64,000 nt of DNA from Polynucleobacter sp. AM-25C3 (GCF_018882335.1 NZ_JACVOS010000013.1:1-64000); one strand, 5' to 3'; positions 23,397-32,145 are shown, counted from the stretch's first letter. The notes: generated from the sequence alone by a model not told the origin. Made by a program: numbers and translations.

Positions 23397-24269
23397 TTGA
23401 GCCCAAAGCAAAACGCGCTAATTAAAGACTTTTTTGATCCAGAAACTTGGACCTATACCTACGTTGTCTATGAAGGAGATGGCAGTCCTTGCGTCATCAT
23501 TGATTCAGTGCTGAACTACGACCCTAAATCTGGCAGAACCAGCACCAAATCTGCAGATGAACTTATTGCTTTTGTTCGGGCGCACCAACTACAGGTGTCT
23601 TGGATTCTGGAGACTCATGCCCATGCCGATCATTTGACAGCAGCCCCCTACTTGCAAACCCACTTGGGCGGCAAGCTAGTGATTGGAGATCACATTACCA
23701 ATGTGCAGAAAGTATTTAAAGGTGTCTTCAATCTAGATGATCGTTTCCAGGCTGATGGCACCCAATTTGACCATTTGCTAAAAGAGGGGGAATCACTCGC
23801 TTTCGGAAACCTTTCATTAAAAGCGCTCTTTGTGCCAGGGCACACCCCTGCGTGCATGGCTTATGAAATCGGCGACGCTATCTTTGTGGGCGATACTTTA
23901 TTCATGCCAGATGTAGGAAGTGCGCGTTGCGACTTTCCAGGCGGTGATGCCAAGACTCTCTATCGCTCCATTCAACAGATCTTATCGTATCCGGCGCAGA
24001 CCAAGTTGTATATGTGCCACGATTACCCGCCAAACGATCGCCCCCCAGCATGCATGACAACGGTTGCAGATGAGAAGACAAGCAATATTCATGTGCATGA
24101 TGGCATCAGCGAAGAGCAGTTTGTAGCAATGCGTACTGCACGTGATCAGACTTTGGAAATGCCCGTACTTATTTTGCCGTCTATTCAGGTGAATATTCGA
24201 GCTGGGCACTTTCCTGAGCCGGATGCCAATGGTATTGCCTACTTAAAAATTCCGTTAAATGCACTGTGA
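23397..24269 (+). CDS. persulfide dioxygenase-like MBL-fold hydrolase (ETHE1/Blh type)
   Basis: The 290-residue protein has the metal-binding THAHADHL motif (His74, His76, Asp78, His79), a later VPGHTPA histidine, the GDTLF aspartate and CHDYPP histidine. ETHE1/Blh-type enzymes use one iron to oxidise glutathione persulfide to sulfite. The start at 23397 is a TTG, with AAAGAATA upstream. It overlaps the ArsR repressor gene by four bases. Its neighbours, a TauE/SafE exporter and DUF2892, match known persulfide-response operons. Confidence 0.85.
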   Translation: MSPKQNALIKDFFDPETWTYTYVVYEGDGSPCVIIDSVLNYDPKSGRTSTKSADELIAFVRAHQLQVSWILETHAHADHLTAAPYLQTHLGGKLVIGDHITNVQKVFKGVFNLDDRFQADGTQFDHLLKEGESLAFGNLSLKALFVPGHTPACMAYEIGDAIFVGDTLFMPDVGSARCDFPGGDAKTLYRSIQQILSYPAQTKLYMCHDYPPNDRPPACMTTVADEKTSNIHVHDGISEEQFVAMRTARDQTLEMPVLILPSIQVNIRAGHFPEPDANGIAYLKIPLNAL

Positions 24270-24601
24270 CAACAAAGACGACCATGAATATGCCTATTTC
24301 TAAAGCGGAGCTAAAGAAGATGCAGTCTTCAGCGGATGATGCCTGCAAGCTGATGAAAGTCTTATCCAATCGAGATCGCATGATGCTCTTATGTGAAATC
24401 GGTCAGGCGGAAAAATGTGTTGGTGAGTTAGAGGCTGCGCTAGATCTCCACCAGCCAACTCTCTCGCAACAACTTACGGTGTTACGTAAAGAGAAGTTGG
24501 TTAAAACACGTAGAGAGGGAAAGCAAATTTATTACTCCCTATCAAGTCAAGTCGCGGTATCGGTGATGAGTTTGCTATACAAGCATTACTGCAAAAAGTA
24601 A
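24266..24601 (+). CDS. ArsR-family persulfide-sensing repressor (BigR/SqrR-like)
   Basis: The 111-residue protein is an ArsR winged-helix repressor with the recognition helix in HQPTLSQQLTVLRKEKLV. Cys43 (MLLCEI) and Cys109 (LYKHYCKK) occupy the positions of the two cysteines that form a polysulfide bridge in BigR and SqrR. Extra cysteines are at 27 and 51. It would repress the divergent operons until persulfide accumulates. The match rests on the cysteine positions and the neighbouring genes. Confidence 0.85.
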   Translation: MTTKTTMNMPISKAELKKMQSSADDACKLMKVLSNRDRMMLLCEIGQAEKCVGELEAALDLHQPTLSQQLTVLRKEKLVKTRREGKQIYYSLSSQVAVSVMSLLYKHYCKK

Positions 24602-24641
24602 TAGTCGAAAATTATTTAATCGTTTTTAAAGGGAGTTCAAA

Positions 24642-24854
24642 ATGAAATGTAACGTCGGTGGTATCGATCGTATTTTAAGAATCTCAGTTGGTATTGTGTT
24701 GGTAGTGCTTGCTGCTAACGGCATCGTAGGCTGGTGGGGCTGGCTCGGGCTAATCCCGATGGCTACTGGCATTTTCCGTTTCTGCCCAGCTTATCCACTC
24801 TTAGGAATTAATTCCTGCGGAACATCTGGTGACAAGGATTCTTGCTGCAAGTAA
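24642..24854 (+). CDS. DUF2892 small membrane protein
   Basis: The 70-residue protein has the family start MKCNVGGIDRILRI, two membrane segments (residues ~12-30 and ~32-48) and a Cys-rich tail (NSCGTSG-DKDSCCK). DUF2892 is also the membrane part of the YgaP rhodanese. Such genes commonly accompany rhodanese and persulfide dioxygenase genes. It follows the ArsR gene by 40 bases, with GGGAG upstream of the start. Confidence 0.85.
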   Translation: MKCNVGGIDRILRISVGIVLVVLAANGIVGWWGWLGLIPMATGIFRFCPAYPLLGINSCGTSGDKDSCCK

Positions 24855-24906
24855 CAGTTTTTAGGGAGTGTAAGTAATGCGTGAGGGTGTATTGAGAAAA
24901 CCAAGC

Positions 24907-25353
24907 TCAATGCACCTTTTTTCCATTTGAAACGAGATGTTTTCTGATGAATACCCCATGGAATAAAAAGATCAGAAAGAACCCGATGCCAATAATCCAA
25001 TGCGTTGTGATTACTGCATCCCGAATCTCTTCCGGTCCGTAATACAGCAATGCGCCAGAAATGATCAGCGTAGCCAAAAATGCCAACTGACTTAGGCCGC
25101 TTAATAATTTTCTTTTCGACTTGATCCCGGCCTTGAGATGAAAGGGTAGGATCGAGCCTAATGCCATTGTGGCTAGTATTGCCGCGATCCCATGCCATGC
25201 CAATACGGAGTGGGTACCCAGTAAAGTGCGTTCAATCTGAAATTCATGGCCTAGTAGGTAAGCTATGCCAGTGAGGGAGCAGCTCAACATAGCAAGGAGG
25301 ACGAAATGCCTTTGCCATGAGGGCATTTGTCCTAGGCGGCTGGCGCTGTTCAT
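24907..25353 (-). CDS. His-rich four-helix membrane protein (cytochrome b-like), last gene of the Fur-box operon
   Basis: The 148-residue protein has four membrane segments (near residues 14-34, 49-70, 84-104 and 117-136). Histidines at 48 and 54 in or by helix 2, and at 118 and 132 in helix 4, could ligate haem as in small cytochrome b561-like proteins; this is an inference from spacing. The start at 25353 is chosen because it overlaps the upstream apbE stop by four bases (ATGA), although the frame is open further upstream. It could pass electrons to the periplasmic FMN protein encoded in the same operon. Confidence 0.65.
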   Translation of the reverse strand: MNSASRLGQMPSWQRHFVLLAMLSCSLTGIAYLLGHEFQIERTLLGTHSVLAWHGIAAILATMALGSILPFHLKAGIKSKRKLLSGLSQLAFLATLIISGALLYYGPEEIRDAVITTHWIIGIGFFLIFLFHGVFIRKHLVSNGKKVH

Positions 25354-26177
25354 GCTGTATGGGTATTGGGAATTTTGATTGCTTGGGCGGAAAATCGCTC
25401 TAAGCAGGGATGGTTGATGTTTCCAGAAATGCTCACTACCTTTGTTAGTGCGTCTGCATATACACATTCGCTAGCGACTACTGAGTAAGACTCTGAAAAC
25501 TCAATATGCTCTTGATTGAGAGGATTGACCATATAGCTTTTGGCATTAGCATCACGTTTTGCAAAGTAGAGACTACTCGTCGCAATCGCACCTGTCTTCA
25601 TACTACCAATCTGAAGGAGCTCATGTGGATTAGCGGGATTTCTAATGTGAATATCTTGAGCCTGATCTCCAAAGATCCGCATATCTCCACCGGCATTGAC
25701 TGATCCTGATGTGATGTCGTAGGCCTGCAGAATATCAACGGCCTTATCTACTGCATATCCTTTGGCAATGCCGCCCAGATCAAGGCAAAGCGGTAGGTGA
25801 GATTGAACTAAGGTTCGCTCAATGAATAGGATGTCTTGAATGCCCCCAACAGAATCCATGTTGAGCTGGAAATGCTTTGGGAGTAGACCGGCTTCTACTA
25901 GGTGATGCCCAACCCCGCAGTTGAAGATGCCATTGGAATGGCGATAAATCTCCTGAGCGATGGCAAGTACCTCTGCGGTCCATGGGTGAATACGGATCTG
26001 CTCTAGATGAACGTGCGCATTGATTTTGGAGAGCTCACTTTCAGGATTGTGAAAACCCATTAAGGATTGAACTTGTTCAATGGCTAAAAAAGCCTCTTTT
26101 AGCGCTTGAGATAATTGTGGCCCATCCTCAATCTTGATTTCAACGAAAGTGCCCAAGAGCGGCTTACATCGCATCAT
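25350..26177 (-). CDS. apbE: FAD:protein FMN transferase
   Basis: The 275-residue protein has the ApbE motifs LDLGGIAKGYAVDKAV (near residue 130) and VNAGGDMRIFG (near 160), which bind FAD and Mg. ApbE attaches FMN covalently to a Thr or Ser in flavoprotein targets. Unlike most ApbE proteins, this one starts MMRCKPLLGTFVEI, with no signal peptide or lipobox, so it would act in the cytoplasm. Its probable substrate is the FMN-binding protein encoded immediately upstream with a four-base overlap. Confidence 0.9.
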   Translation of the reverse strand: MMRCKPLLGTFVEIKIEDGPQLSQALKEAFLAIEQVQSLMGFHNPESELSKINAHVHLEQIRIHPWTAEVLAIAQEIYRHSNGIFNCGVGHHLVEAGLLPKHFQLNMDSVGGIQDILFIERTLVQSHLPLCLDLGGIAKGYAVDKAVDILQAYDITSGSVNAGGDMRIFGDQAQDIHIRNPANPHELLQIGSMKTGAIATSSLYFAKRDANAKSYMVNPLNQEHIEFSESYSVVASECVYADALTKVVSISGNINHPCLERFSAQAIKIPNTHTA

Positions 26178-26725
26178 TTTGTGTTGAGTACCTGGGTTTG
26201 GTTTTTGAGTGCCAAGTCGTATAAGACCGCGACCCGTTTCACTCCATCAGTGAGATGCTTGCAAGAGAGAGTTGCGCCGCCGATATTCTGAATATCTTGA
26301 TTAAGCTTAATGGGATCTGTCGCTGTTTTTCCAATGAACTGTTTGCGCCATTGGGCTTCAGCTACTTCATAACCATAAGATTCAACATAGTCTAAGATCT
26401 CAATCCCGGTAACTGCACCGGATGGGCTGAGTGCTACTGCATAGGTAATCATTTCATGCTTACCAACCACCTCATCAACGATGAACCAACTGCCATCAAC
26501 TGCCTTCCAAATGCGATCCCCTTGGAAGGGGTGACGAATGCTGGAGGCTGCGCGCATTTTGTCTTGAAGCCCATCGGTAATGATGATGGGATTCTTGGTG
26601 AGTGACTGATTGGGCATAAGTATTTTTTGCGCCTGCTCTACTGAGACATAAATCTTGGCATGCGCAACTATTGGTGCTGCTGCAGCTAGGCCGATGATGA
26701 GAAGGGCGTTGGGTTTCCAGTTCAT
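26174..26725 (-). CDS. secreted FMN-binding domain protein
   Basis: The 183-residue protein has a signal peptide (cleavage after AHA, residue ~23) and a C-terminal FMN-binding domain. Residues 149-154, GGATLS, correspond to the SGAT-x-T flavinylation motif, with Thr152 or Ser154 as possible attachment points. It is therefore a predicted periplasmic flavoprotein modified by the adjacent ApbE. The motif is slightly degenerate at both ends, so covalent flavinylation is likely but not certain. Confidence 0.8.
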   Translation of the reverse strand: MNWKPNALLIIGLAAAAPIVAHAKIYVSVEQAQKILMPNQSLTKNPIIITDGLQDKMRAASSIRHPFQGDRIWKAVDGSWFIVDEVVGKHEMITYAVALSPSGAVTGIEILDYVESYGYEVAEAQWRKQFIGKTATDPIKLNQDIQNIGGATLSCKHLTDGVKRVAVLYDLALKNQTQVLNTK

Positions 26726-26735
26726 ATTCGGATCT

Positions 26736-27650
26736 TTAGTTCAAAGGGAATCCAACTTTGACAATGAATTCATTGACAGAGTGACTATCCCAAACTCGGG
26801 CATTAGAGCACTCTGCTTCGCCTCCGCCCATGCAGTTGCCACCCTTCAATTGATAACGCCAGGCGCCAGTGACCCACCAGTCTTTTGCCGCGTAGTGCAT
26901 ATTGGGCCCTACAAAGGTTGCACGTTGTACTTGGTTGCGTAAATTGAGCTCTGAGTAATCATTATGAAAACGCGCCTCTACACCAGCAGACCATTTGGGC
27001 GCGAATCGATAGCTAGCACCTACGAGAAAGTCGAGCATGGATTCAGGCACGTTGCCATTTTCAATAAACTTCAAACGTTCATTTGCTACAACTACGTTCC
27101 CTGCTAGAACTAAACGATCATCAATGAAATTGGATTGCAATAAGAGACGCGCTTCAATTTCATTCTTATTTCTTCCGATGGTTGGCTCCAGATAGAGTCC
27201 TACGCCAACAGGTGATGTAACTGGGTTGGTGAGTCGATAAATTGCTTCTAGTGATCCACCTTCAATACCGCTCTTTCTGTATGGGGTAGCGGGGTCATGA
27301 CTAGATGGCACACCATAGCCTCCGGTGCAAGTTGGGCTATCACCACAAGCCTCAGGATTGGTGTAATTCTGATTTGCGCTGGTGTAGTAGGAGTTGATGT
27401 ATCCGGCAATTTGTAAATCATTTGTCAGGCCATATTCAAGCTCTGTTCTGGCAGTCCATGCATCGTAGGTACCAGCGGCTTGTTGTTTGTTGAGCTGTAA
27501 GCGCTGTTCAAACTCGAGTTTTCCTTTGGGCTGGAGATCTAGGGTGTAGATCCAGCCAAAAGCACCTTCACCCGCATTGGCGAATGAGAAATGTAGTGCA
27601 GTGGCTAATACGATGCTAAATGCAATCAGTCTTTTGATAGTCAATTTCAT
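26736..27650 (-). CDS. outer-membrane protein of unknown function, first gene of the Fur-box operon
   Basis: The 304-residue protein has a signal peptide (MKLTIKRLIAFSIVLATALH, cleavage near ANA-GEG) followed by alternating amphipathic strands with many aromatic residues, and it ends in KVGFPLN, consistent with a beta-barrel. Two Cys pairs lie in loops (CGDSPTC and CMGGGEAEC). No confident family is assigned. It resembles DUF6662-like outer-membrane proteins. It leads an operon with an FMN-binding protein, ApbE and a His-rich membrane protein behind a strong Fur box, suggesting a role in iron metabolism. Confidence 0.65.
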   Translation of the reverse strand: MKLTIKRLIAFSIVLATALHFSFANAGEGAFGWIYTLDLQPKGKLEFEQRLQLNKQQAAGTYDAWTARTELEYGLTNDLQIAGYINSYYTSANQNYTNPEACGDSPTCTGGYGVPSSHDPATPYRKSGIEGGSLEAIYRLTNPVTSPVGVGLYLEPTIGRNKNEIEARLLLQSNFIDDRLVLAGNVVVANERLKFIENGNVPESMLDFLVGASYRFAPKWSAGVEARFHNDYSELNLRNQVQRATFVGPNMHYAAKDWWVTGAWRYQLKGGNCMGGGEAECSNARVWDSHSVNEFIVKVGFPLN

Positions 27651-27710
27651 AGTGTTATTAGAGGGGTGGTTGTGAAAGTGGGAAATGAGGTGGAAACAAT
27701 CTTTTTTCTA

Positions 27711-27756
27711 AATGAGAACCATTCGCAATATACAGTAAATGAGAATAATTATCAAT
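27711..27756. promoter_or_regulatory. Fur-box region with one near-perfect site
   Basis: The segment 27740-27754 (TGAGAATAATTATCA) matches the 7-1-7 Fur consensus TGATAAT-N-ATTATCA at all but one position. A weaker copy, TGAGAACCATTCGCA, lies at 27713-27727. The sites sit between the outer-membrane protein gene and the divergent DUF3820 gene and could control either. Repression by Fur with iron is the established meaning of this motif. Confidence 0.75.
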
Positions 27757-27823
27757 TGAGAAAAAACCACTTTTCGTTTGTTGTTGAGATTTGCTATGAC
27801 CTTCTACTGAGCTTGTAAGATGG

Positions 27824-28072
27824 ATGCCTATGGATTCACAGGCCCTTGAGAAGCTCGTCACAATGAAGATGCCCTTTGGTAAGCATGCTGGCCGTGCGCT
27901 TGCTGATTTGCCTGGAAATTATTTGGCGTGGTTTGCTCGCGAAGGCTTTCCAAAGGGCGAGCTTGGTCAACTACTAGAGTTGATGCATACCCTAGATCAC
28001 AATGGTTTACGAGGATTGTTGGCGCCCATTCAGCGCGCCCATGGAATTTCTGCTCGCACTCGCGAGCATTAG
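27824..28072 (+). CDS. DUF3820 family protein
   Basis: The 82-residue protein matches DUF3820, recognised by MPFGKHAGRALADLPGNYLAWF followed by a short helical region. The family function is not established. It is transcribed away from the Fur-box operon and converges with the nuclease gene, with stops four bases apart. The Fur box lies about 70 bases upstream of its start. Confidence 0.82.
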   Translation: MPMDSQALEKLVTMKMPFGKHAGRALADLPGNYLAWFAREGFPKGELGQLLELMHTLDHNGLRGLLAPIQRAHGISARTREH

Positions 28073-28076
28073 AGCT

Positions 28077-29123
28077 CTACTTTGAGCGTACTATTGCTGT
28101 GACGCGGTTTCGTTCATAGCTGACAGTAGGGGAATCTGGTGGACTGCTTTGCGAGAGAGTGGCTTGCATCAGACCTTGCGTTTGAATCTCTTGCGCCAAC
28201 TGTTGAGCTAGCTCCAGATTGCGGTCATATTGAATTTGTACGCTGGCAACCTTTCCCGCTTTGATATTAGAAATCAGCGCCGCTACTTTCTCTGGCGAGT
28301 ACTGGTCAAAGAAGATGGGGTACCAGCCACCTACAAACTGCTTTGAATCCGTTGGAAGCTTTTTAGGCTGCGCATTCGGTGAATTAGGTGTACTAGGCTC
28401 TTTAGGATTCCTGTCGCCAATGTCGATAGGTAGATGAAAGTCGATACCTGTTTTTTGAACGAGTTCTGCATAAGAGATCGGCGGACTCATTTGCGTCTCA
28501 TCTGTATTTTCTACCCAGTAGCCCCAGGCTGTCTTTTTAGTGGGATCGTAAACTAGCTTATATATATGCGTGGGAATGGTGACCTTACCTTTGCCGATCG
28601 AGCCCGCTTGACCAACTGATCCAGTAAAGACATAAACGTCGGCTTGTGCGCGCTTGATATACATCCTGGTTGGCTCTTCAACCCGTTTTGACCAGATGCC
28701 CTGATTATTCTGTCTGGCTTGCGGCATCATGTTTGCTAAGGAGAAAGACTGGGCCATGCCTCGTTCATGCGTCATATCGCCAGCAGGGACGTTATGACCG
28801 CGGTCATAACCACTACCTCGATAGTCTGCCAGTAGGGCGCGCTCTTGAAAGGGGAGCCTAGCCTCCTCATAAAACTGATTGGTGCGACGCGGATGGGGTG
28901 CCTGCAGTTGCTCCCCATTTAATCGCTCAACCGCGTAGATCGGTTTTTTATCTATGGGCGAGTAGTAGATCGCGAAATCATCAAAGCAAAGGTCACGCCC
29001 AGCTTGAGCCGTGCTGGGAATTTGCTGGGCAGGGAATAAGTCTTTGCATTGCTCAAAGAGGGCAAAAGCGCTCAGCGGCAAACAGAGGACGCTAAATAGT
29101 AGGAGTTTGGCCAGCCATTGCAT
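28077..29123 (-). CDS. secreted DNA/RNA non-specific endonuclease
   Basis: The 348-residue protein has a signal peptide (cleavage after AFA, residue ~22) and a beta-beta-alpha-metal nuclease domain. Its catalytic motif is DRGHNVPAGDM near residue 109, where the His is the general base, followed by the NMMPQARQNNQ metal-binding segment. A C-terminal extension of ~90 residues after a Pro/Ser-rich linker is unassigned. It would degrade extracellular or periplasmic nucleic acid. Confidence 0.88.
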   Translation of the reverse strand: MQWLAKLLLFSVLCLPLSAFALFEQCKDLFPAQQIPSTAQAGRDLCFDDFAIYYSPIDKKPIYAVERLNGEQLQAPHPRRTNQFYEEARLPFQERALLADYRGSGYDRGHNVPAGDMTHERGMAQSFSLANMMPQARQNNQGIWSKRVEEPTRMYIKRAQADVYVFTGSVGQAGSIGKGKVTIPTHIYKLVYDPTKKTAWGYWVENTDETQMSPPISYAELVQKTGIDFHLPIDIGDRNPKEPSTPNSPNAQPKKLPTDSKQFVGGWYPIFFDQYSPEKVAALISNIKAGKVASVQIQYDRNLELAQQLAQEIQTQGLMQATLSQSSPPDSPTVSYERNRVTAIVRSK

Positions 29124-29565
29124 TGCACATCAGTGTAATGAGTGCCGCTGTGAAAGGCTGAAGGTTTAGTTTTTTTGTTGGCTCAAGTTAGCTCTAGAGC
29201 TAGTATTTATCAGGGTTTTAGAGCCTTTTAAGAATTTGTTTTTTTAAAGAATTGAACTCTTGGGCTCAAAAAAATTAAATATGTAAGATGAGCTTGCGAA
29301 CACTAGCAGTAGAAACAGAAGGCCCTCTCAGCACTAGATGTATGGTTCAAATGCCCTATTTGAAGTTGGGATATAGTAAAAAAGTCCGATTTTTAGGCCT
29401 TTTTTATTATATGAAATAAGTCCTTACTAACTTCTTTAAGTTATTGAAATTAAAGGATTTAATCTAAAAATTAGATGCCAACCTAGGGATCTTACTTATT
29501 TCAAGACCTATAAGTTATGGAAATAGCTTTCTTTATTCTTGACTTGATATAAGAACCTTCTTAGG
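29124..29565. other. 442-base intergenic region with a palindrome and a terminator-like stem
   Basis: No gene was recognised in this AT-rich stretch. It contains the perfect palindrome TAGCTCTAGAGCTA at 29189-29202. It also holds a stem of AAAAAAGTCC (29378-29387) and GGCCTTTTTT (29396-29405) with one mismatch, which resembles a bidirectional terminator. A terminator with no gene directly upstream on the plus strand may mark the end of a small RNA or a decayed gene. Confidence 0.4.
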
Positions 29566-30624
29566 ATGGCTCATGTTTTTTACTTATTGCGTTGCAACAT
29601 AAATCAGCAGTTTGGTTTTTGGAGTGATGCAAGACCAAGAATGATTAAATGTTTTTCTACCAATTCGAGTGACATGCAACTAGCACAGCCAGCAATGGCT
29701 AGCGCTAAAGAGTTGTTAGCTCACGCACTTTCGCCTGTGTATCGGGTGATGAATGGTTTGTTGATCGTGACTGTGTTCATGATCGTGGGACTCTGGCTCT
29801 CCGGTAATGGTACACAAGCAGGCGCTTTTGATTTGGCTCGCATCTTGGTTCCGGATGAAGCTCGCCATATGGTTTGGCAAAACGGCTTTGGAATGCTGGA
29901 CCAGTATCAAGAGGAGGCTCCGAAGGCGCTTGCAGATAAAGAGATTGCTAATGTGATCTACGGGAAAGCTTCTACTACCCCTGCTAGTGGCTTGATGGGT
30001 GCCAAACAGCAAACCGTTGCTCTCTTGATGCCTTCAGTTGCTCAGGCGCAGGTAAAGCCGATTTCGCACTTATCCGATCGCATCCCAACCTCAAAAATCG
30101 ATCCTCAGGCGCTTGATTCAAATTTGATGGTGTCAATTAAAAATCAACGTGCAGTCGCTGACTTCTTTGAGAAGAAGTACAAACTGGATCGTGCCAAGAT
30201 TGAAGAGTACGTTTCCAATACTGTGCTGATCGCAAAAGAAGTCAATATTGACCCGGTGTTATTGCTCGCTGTGATTTCAGTGGAGTCCAACTTTAACCCG
30301 CTGACGAAAAGTCATGCTGGTGCAGAAGGCCTCATGCAAGTGATGACCGCGATTCATCAAGATAAATATGCTCTGTATGGTGGCGCGAATGATGCGATTA
30401 AGCCTGAGGTCAATATTCGGGTTGGCGCTTACATCTTGAAGTATTTGATTGCGACTAGCGGTTCATTGCGCAATGGTTTGAAATACTATGTTGGTGCTGC
30501 CAATGCAGAGAACGATGGCGGTTATACCGATAAGGTCATGGCCGAAAGAAATCGTTTGATTAGTTTGTGTCAGCCGACAACTCCGAGCAAACTCACTTTA
30601 AACGGCAAAGATTTGCGCTCTTAA
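29566..30624 (+). CDS. membrane-anchored lytic transglycosylase (SLT domain)
   Basis: The protein has one membrane anchor (residues ~60-80) and a C-terminal SLT lysozyme-like domain: catalytic Glu in LLAVISVESNFNP, then GAEGLMQVM and the late KYYVGAANAENDGGYTDKV segment. It would cleave murein glycan strands in the periplasm. The first in-frame ATG is at 29566; internal ATGs at 29641 and 29674 are possible, and none has a strong ribosome site. The residues before 29674 look unlike a conserved domain. Confidence 0.83.
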   Translation: MAHVFYLLRCNINQQFGFWSDARPRMIKCFSTNSSDMQLAQPAMASAKELLAHALSPVYRVMNGLLIVTVFMIVGLWLSGNGTQAGAFDLARILVPDEARHMVWQNGFGMLDQYQEEAPKALADKEIANVIYGKASTTPASGLMGAKQQTVALLMPSVAQAQVKPISHLSDRIPTSKIDPQALDSNLMVSIKNQRAVADFFEKKYKLDRAKIEEYVSNTVLIAKEVNIDPVLLLAVISVESNFNPLTKSHAGAEGLMQVMTAIHQDKYALYGGANDAIKPEVNIRVGAYILKYLIATSGSLRNGLKYYVGAANAENDGGYTDKVMAERNRLISLCQPTTPSKLTLNGKDLRS

Positions 30625-30651
30625 TTTTCTGAGTTTGTTTGCAGAAAAATA

Positions 30652-30675
30652 AAGGCCACTCAATTGAGTGGCCTT
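30652..30675. terminator. perfect 24-base inverted repeat between convergent genes
   Basis: Arms AAGGCCACTCAA (30652-30663) and TTGAGTGGCCTT (30664-30675) are perfectly complementary and lie between the transglycosylase and FKBP stops. There is no long T-run, but the position fits a shared bidirectional terminator. Confidence 0.65.
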
Positions 30676-30704
30676 CGTACTTTAGGGTATTGCTATCTAC
30701 GGAA

Positions 30705-31052
30705 TTAATTGACTCCGTGCAACTCCACATCAAATACGAGGGTTGCATTTGGAGGGATTACACCACCAGCACCACGCGCACCGTAGCCCATTTCAGATGG
30801 GATGATGAGAGTGCGTTTGCCGCCAATCTTCATGCCTTGCACGCCTTGATCCCAGCCCTTGATGACATGGCCGGCGCCCAAAGGAAAGCTAAACAGCTGT
30901 CCGCGATCTAGGGAGCTATCGAATTTCTGACCCTTATTTTCGGGGGCATTCTCGTCAAACAGCCATCCCGTGTAATGCACGTCAACATGATTGCCGGCAG
31001 CAGCTTCTTTGCCATCACCAACAACGGTATCTATTTTTTTGAGTTCGCTCAC
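30705..31052 (-). CDS. FKBP-type peptidyl-prolyl cis-trans isomerase
   Basis: The 115-residue protein is a minimal FKBP domain: VHYTGWLFDENAPENKGQKFDSS is split by a short acidic insertion, followed by LGAGHVIKGWDQGVQGM and MGYGARGAGGVIPPNATL. It speeds proline isomerisation in the cytoplasm; there is no signal peptide. The frame extends to 31148, but GTG at 31052 is preferred because GAGGAAG lies just upstream and the protein then starts at the family-typical place. Confidence 0.9.
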   Translation of the reverse strand: MSELKKIDTVVGDGKEAAAGNHVDVHYTGWLFDENAPENKGQKFDSSLDRGQLFSFPLGAGHVIKGWDQGVQGMKIGGKRTLIIPSEMGYGARGAGGVIPPNATLVFDVELHGVN

Positions 31053-31127
31053 GTTTATCTTCCTCTTTGGCTGAAATTGAAGGGCTAGTATATTCTGAGC
31101 TTTATCTTTTTGTTCGAGCACACCGAT

Positions 31128-32144
31128 ATGACAAACTTCTGGCCCCATTCTGCTTATAAAACCCTTGCGGTGGGTTCAGATAATCAACTACTGGTAACCG
31201 ACGAATTTCTGCGCACCTATTTACTGCGTCCTGAATTAAGCCTCGTCCCCGAATCCTGCGCTGTTGAACGTGCCTTGCATCAGCGCTTAAGCGAGAACCC
31301 TCGCGCAGCTATCTCCGATGAAGAAATCGCCGCAATGGCAGATCCGGATATTCAGGTGAACTATCAAGTTTGGCTGAGGTATCGAGCCAAGTTATTGGCT
31401 GCTAGCTCTTTAGAAAACTTTTACATGAGCTTGTTTAAAGGTGATGGTGTTGACGTGCCCCCTTTATTTATCTCGCAGTTGGCACAAATTTTCATCAGAC
31501 ATATTTTGGGTGAAGATTGTCATCCTTTAGATGCGCGGATGGGCGAGCTCTTCTTTCGGGTTCAGAAGATCACCGTGTTAGAAGATAGTGTGGTGATGGG
31601 TGCGGATGATGAGGTAGTGACTCGCAATGCGCAGGCAGGGGAGACTGGCAACATCATGGATCTGCTCAAAGGCAACTCCATGTCGATGCGCTCAATTGAT
31701 TTAGATGTTTTGCATGAAGAGAATGCCGATCTGTATTGGGGCAAGGATGAGGATCATGATTTTGCAGTCCAACTTAATTTCGGACAGCCCCTCATTAATC
31801 ATTTTTGTCGTGTGCTGGAAAAGTGGGTGCAGCATTTTTTAGGTGTGCAGGTTCGTATTACTCCGATGCAGCAAATTACCGATCCAAAATGGTCTTGGCA
31901 TGTTGGTCTTGATGCAGTAGCTACAGATATTTTGAACAAGCTTTACAACCAGGAGTCGGTAGATGCTGACGAGCTGGAAAAAGTGATTTGCTTGTTTCGT
32001 CTAGACTTTATTGATGAGGCCGCTGTTACTCAATCCCAAGTTGGCAAGCCAGTCTATATGGGGATTGCGATGAATGAAGAAAAGCAATTAAAACTTAAGC
32101 CGCAAAACCTCTTGTTCAATTTACCCCTGGCTAAAGCATCCTAA
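31128..32144 (+). CDS. DUF6352 family protein
   Basis: The 338-residue protein begins MTNFWPHSAYKTLAVG and looks like the betaproteobacterial DUF6352 family. It is soluble and acidic with no signal peptide or membrane segment, and no catalytic motif is evident. The ATG at 31128 is preferred over a TTG at 31110. It is read away from the FKBP gene and converges on the MFS gene. Function is unknown. Confidence 0.65.
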   Translation: MTNFWPHSAYKTLAVGSDNQLLVTDEFLRTYLLRPELSLVPESCAVERALHQRLSENPRAAISDEEIAAMADPDIQVNYQVWLRYRAKLLAASSLENFYMSLFKGDGVDVPPLFISQLAQIFIRHILGEDCHPLDARMGELFFRVQKITVLEDSVVMGADDEVVTRNAQAGETGNIMDLLKGNSMSMRSIDLDVLHEENADLYWGKDEDHDFAVQLNFGQPLINHFCRVLEKWVQHFLGVQVRITPMQQITDPKWSWHVGLDAVATDILNKLYNQESVDADELEKVICLFRLDFIDEAAVTQSQVGKPVYMGIAMNEEKQLKLKPQNLLFNLPLAKAS

Positions 32145-32145
32145 G

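Noticed and set aside
24791..25198. 135-residue minus-strand frame
   Set aside because: It is a frame-shifted copy of the membrane protein region and overlaps the DUF2892 gene.
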